From Ophiobolus disseminans (Eukaryota > Ascomycota > Dothideomycetes > Pleosporales > Phaeosphaeriaceae): a stretch of 64,000 nucleotides of DNA. The notes beneath the pieces were generated by a model. That model was not told the origin of the DNA and searched no databases. It saw only the letters and a program-made list of their open reading frames with translations. Shown piece after piece: positions 62,621 through 64,000 of this stretch. The stretch covers positions 1,180,154 to 1,244,153 of the forward strand of contig MU006227.1 in assembly GCA_010093685.1 (NCBI GenBank), read 5' to 3'. Made by a program: the position numbers and the translations under genes. The stretch's first letter is position 1; the number at the start of each line of letters is the position of its first letter.

Positions 62621-64000
62621 ATGACTGCTAACAGCACCACGGACGAAACTCTCAGCTTCGCCTCAGCCTGCCATACTCGTCGCGATAATCTGGGGTTCAG
62701 AAATCACTTCAAGGCCTGGTACATTTACGTCCTTCATTTAGCAACCTGTATAGGCTTCACCGTAGCACTATGCACTCTCATTGACGGCCAGAATTACCGC
62801 ACCGGATCCTCCGCGGGTGGTGGTAGATGCAGGTGGGAGTTATACCAGGCTGACATCACTGGCATTGTGTCGACATCACTTGTTGCCATTCGCACATTGG
62901 CAGACATTGGCTCTACACTTCTCGTCTGGCGTCTTGTCACTATTCTGCTTGCGAAGGGCCAGATTACCTTGGTGGAACTGTGCCGGATCGCGGACAACCG
63001 GAATCCAATGCGATCTCACTCCGCTTCCAAGAGAAGCATGTTATAGTCCGTCTTTACGGTTCTAGTTGTCGCACTGTTATGGCCGCCACCTTTTGCGCCG
63101 CCGCTGGCAAATTCTTCATTAACGTGGAATCCTCAGAAACAAGAAGTCGAAGCTCAGCAGACAATCCGCGAAGATAATCTGGTGGAGAACAACCGCAATA
63201 TACACAACGCGTCATCATACGACCACGCAAGATCGCAGGTCATATTGATGGCGATTGCAATAGGCATTCTCGATCCCGAGTACGCCTTCAACGAGACCAA
63301 CACTTCCCTGCGGCGATATGTTTCACTCAGTCCACCTGTTCGAAAGGGGGCCACCGGGTCGATGACACTTCCTTTCTTCAAACGTTACCAAGATTCGCTG
63401 GATGAATGCCCCAGGTACCTACGAGGATGGTATTGCCCCGTTAAACCCGTTAAACCATATCGGCAACGCAAGCACGTTTAAGACTCAACCCGACCAATGG
63501 AAACCCGGCACCATTGGGTTTTGGATGCCGAAGAAATGGGGAGTTAACGACACTTCTCGGTACACCTCGGATGTGTACGAGGGGAAAAGGAATGTCTCCG
63601 TTTACGTCGGAAGTCTCTGGGACGACCAGAAGATGAGTGACGGAACATTTCCTACGGTCAAGACGTCGTGTCAAGCGTCCTTTGTGGAGCTTGGACTGGT
63701 TCCTAACGTCACGCCCTATTGGAAGCCTGTGAATGGTACGATTGATGGGCCAAAAGTCTGGCGCAGAACAGACTGCTTCATGCTTGCCGAAGTCACCATG
63801 CGCGTAGGCCGTTTGCTCAACCAACGCGTCGACATAAACCTTCTCGGGGCCTCGACAGGCGCACACATTGTCAACGCGTCCATTAGAAGCAGCATCCCCA
63901 ATCTGGAACCAGACTGGGCCATCGGACCAACGCTGGACTTGATGACCGATGTCATGAGACAGATATTCCAGCTGAATGCCACGGACACATACATGGCCAA
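62621..64000 (+). pseudogene. Fungal membrane-protein gene with stop and frameshift, runs off the window
   Basis: From ATG 62621: hydrophobic helices WYIYVLHLATCIGFTVALCT and ADIGSTLLVWRLVTILLA, then ITLVELCRIADNRNP. An in-frame TAG at 63044 interrupts SML-SVFTVLVVALLWPPPF, after which the same frame continues through LANSSLTWNP. At about 63380 the frame changes again: TLPFF in one frame, NVTKIRWMNAPGTYEDG in the next, explained by one extra A. The second frame runs open to the window end (GTIGFWMPKKWGVNDTS, KVWRRTDCFMLAEVTMRVG). The order (helices, long glycosylated-looking ectodomain) fits a family of large fungal membrane proteins of unknown role. An intron ending at the TAG (GTGGAA donor) would remove the stop, but not the frameshift. 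Confidence 0.6.

Noticed and set aside
62971..63046. Intron GTGGAA to TTATAG in the terminal membrane-protein gene
   Set aside because: Possible, but the donor is weak, the removed stretch reads as plausible coding sequence, and the downstream frameshift would remain. Kept only as an alternative.
1..64000. CRISPR arrays, rRNA, telomeric repeats or intact transposons
   Set aside because: Looked for regularly spaced repeats, long terminal or inverted repeats, transposase or reverse-transcriptase motifs; none seen by eye.

Overview
The window is nuclear DNA of a filamentous ascomycete (Pezizomycotina). Genes carry short GT-AG introns of about 45-75 bp. Typical filamentous-fungal families are present: HET-domain proteins, Zn2Cys6 regulators, Pot1, an Saf1-type F-box/RCC1 protein and DUF4211. 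One dead gene shows C-to-T-type stop codons that mostly fit RIP-like mutation. A dothideomycete is plausible, but I cannot fix the order from sequence alone. I see no tRNA, rRNA, CRISPR array or intact transposon.

Layout. 1-32.5 kb is mostly conserved housekeeping sequence: a truncated HET gene, DUG3-like glutamine amidotransferase, importin alpha, POT1, a UPF0643-like protein, an ADGF-type adenosine deaminase, a four-helix membrane protein, RRP46 and PEX4 (divergent pair), a small membrane protein, eIF2B delta (GCD2), an SAF1-like F-box/RCC1 protein, a small secreted six-cysteine protein and a DUF4211 nuclear protein. 33-47 kb is degenerate accessory DNA: an F-box/LRR-like fragment abutting a frameshifted AIM9-like phosphotransferase pseudogene, an intact SDR, a Zn2Cys6 pseudogene with several in-frame stops, an intact peroxisomal enoyl-CoA isomerase-like gene, a 4HBT-type thioesterase-like gene, a HET gene with a one-base frameshift, and a cupredoxin-like gene whose signal-peptide frame is broken.

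47.4-60.2 kb is the most interesting part. It holds three MFS transporters, an intronless gene for a QueA-like protein (S-adenosylmethionine:tRNA ribosyltransferase-isomerase, a bacterial queuosine enzyme), an AIF/AMID-type FAD oxidoreductase, a Zn2Cys6 regulator and a DUF1749 alpha/beta hydrolase. The divergent promoter between one transporter and the regulator carries two near-adjacent perfect palindromes, one of them a CGG-N5-CCG site. This layout resembles a regulated metabolic gene cluster without a classical PKS or NRPS backbone, built around a probably horizontally acquired SAM-ribosyl transferase. That is inference; only the gene families are visible.

60.2-64 kb has an AT-rich gap, a small secreted or GPI-anchored protein, and a membrane-protein gene running off the window end with an in-frame stop and a frameshift.
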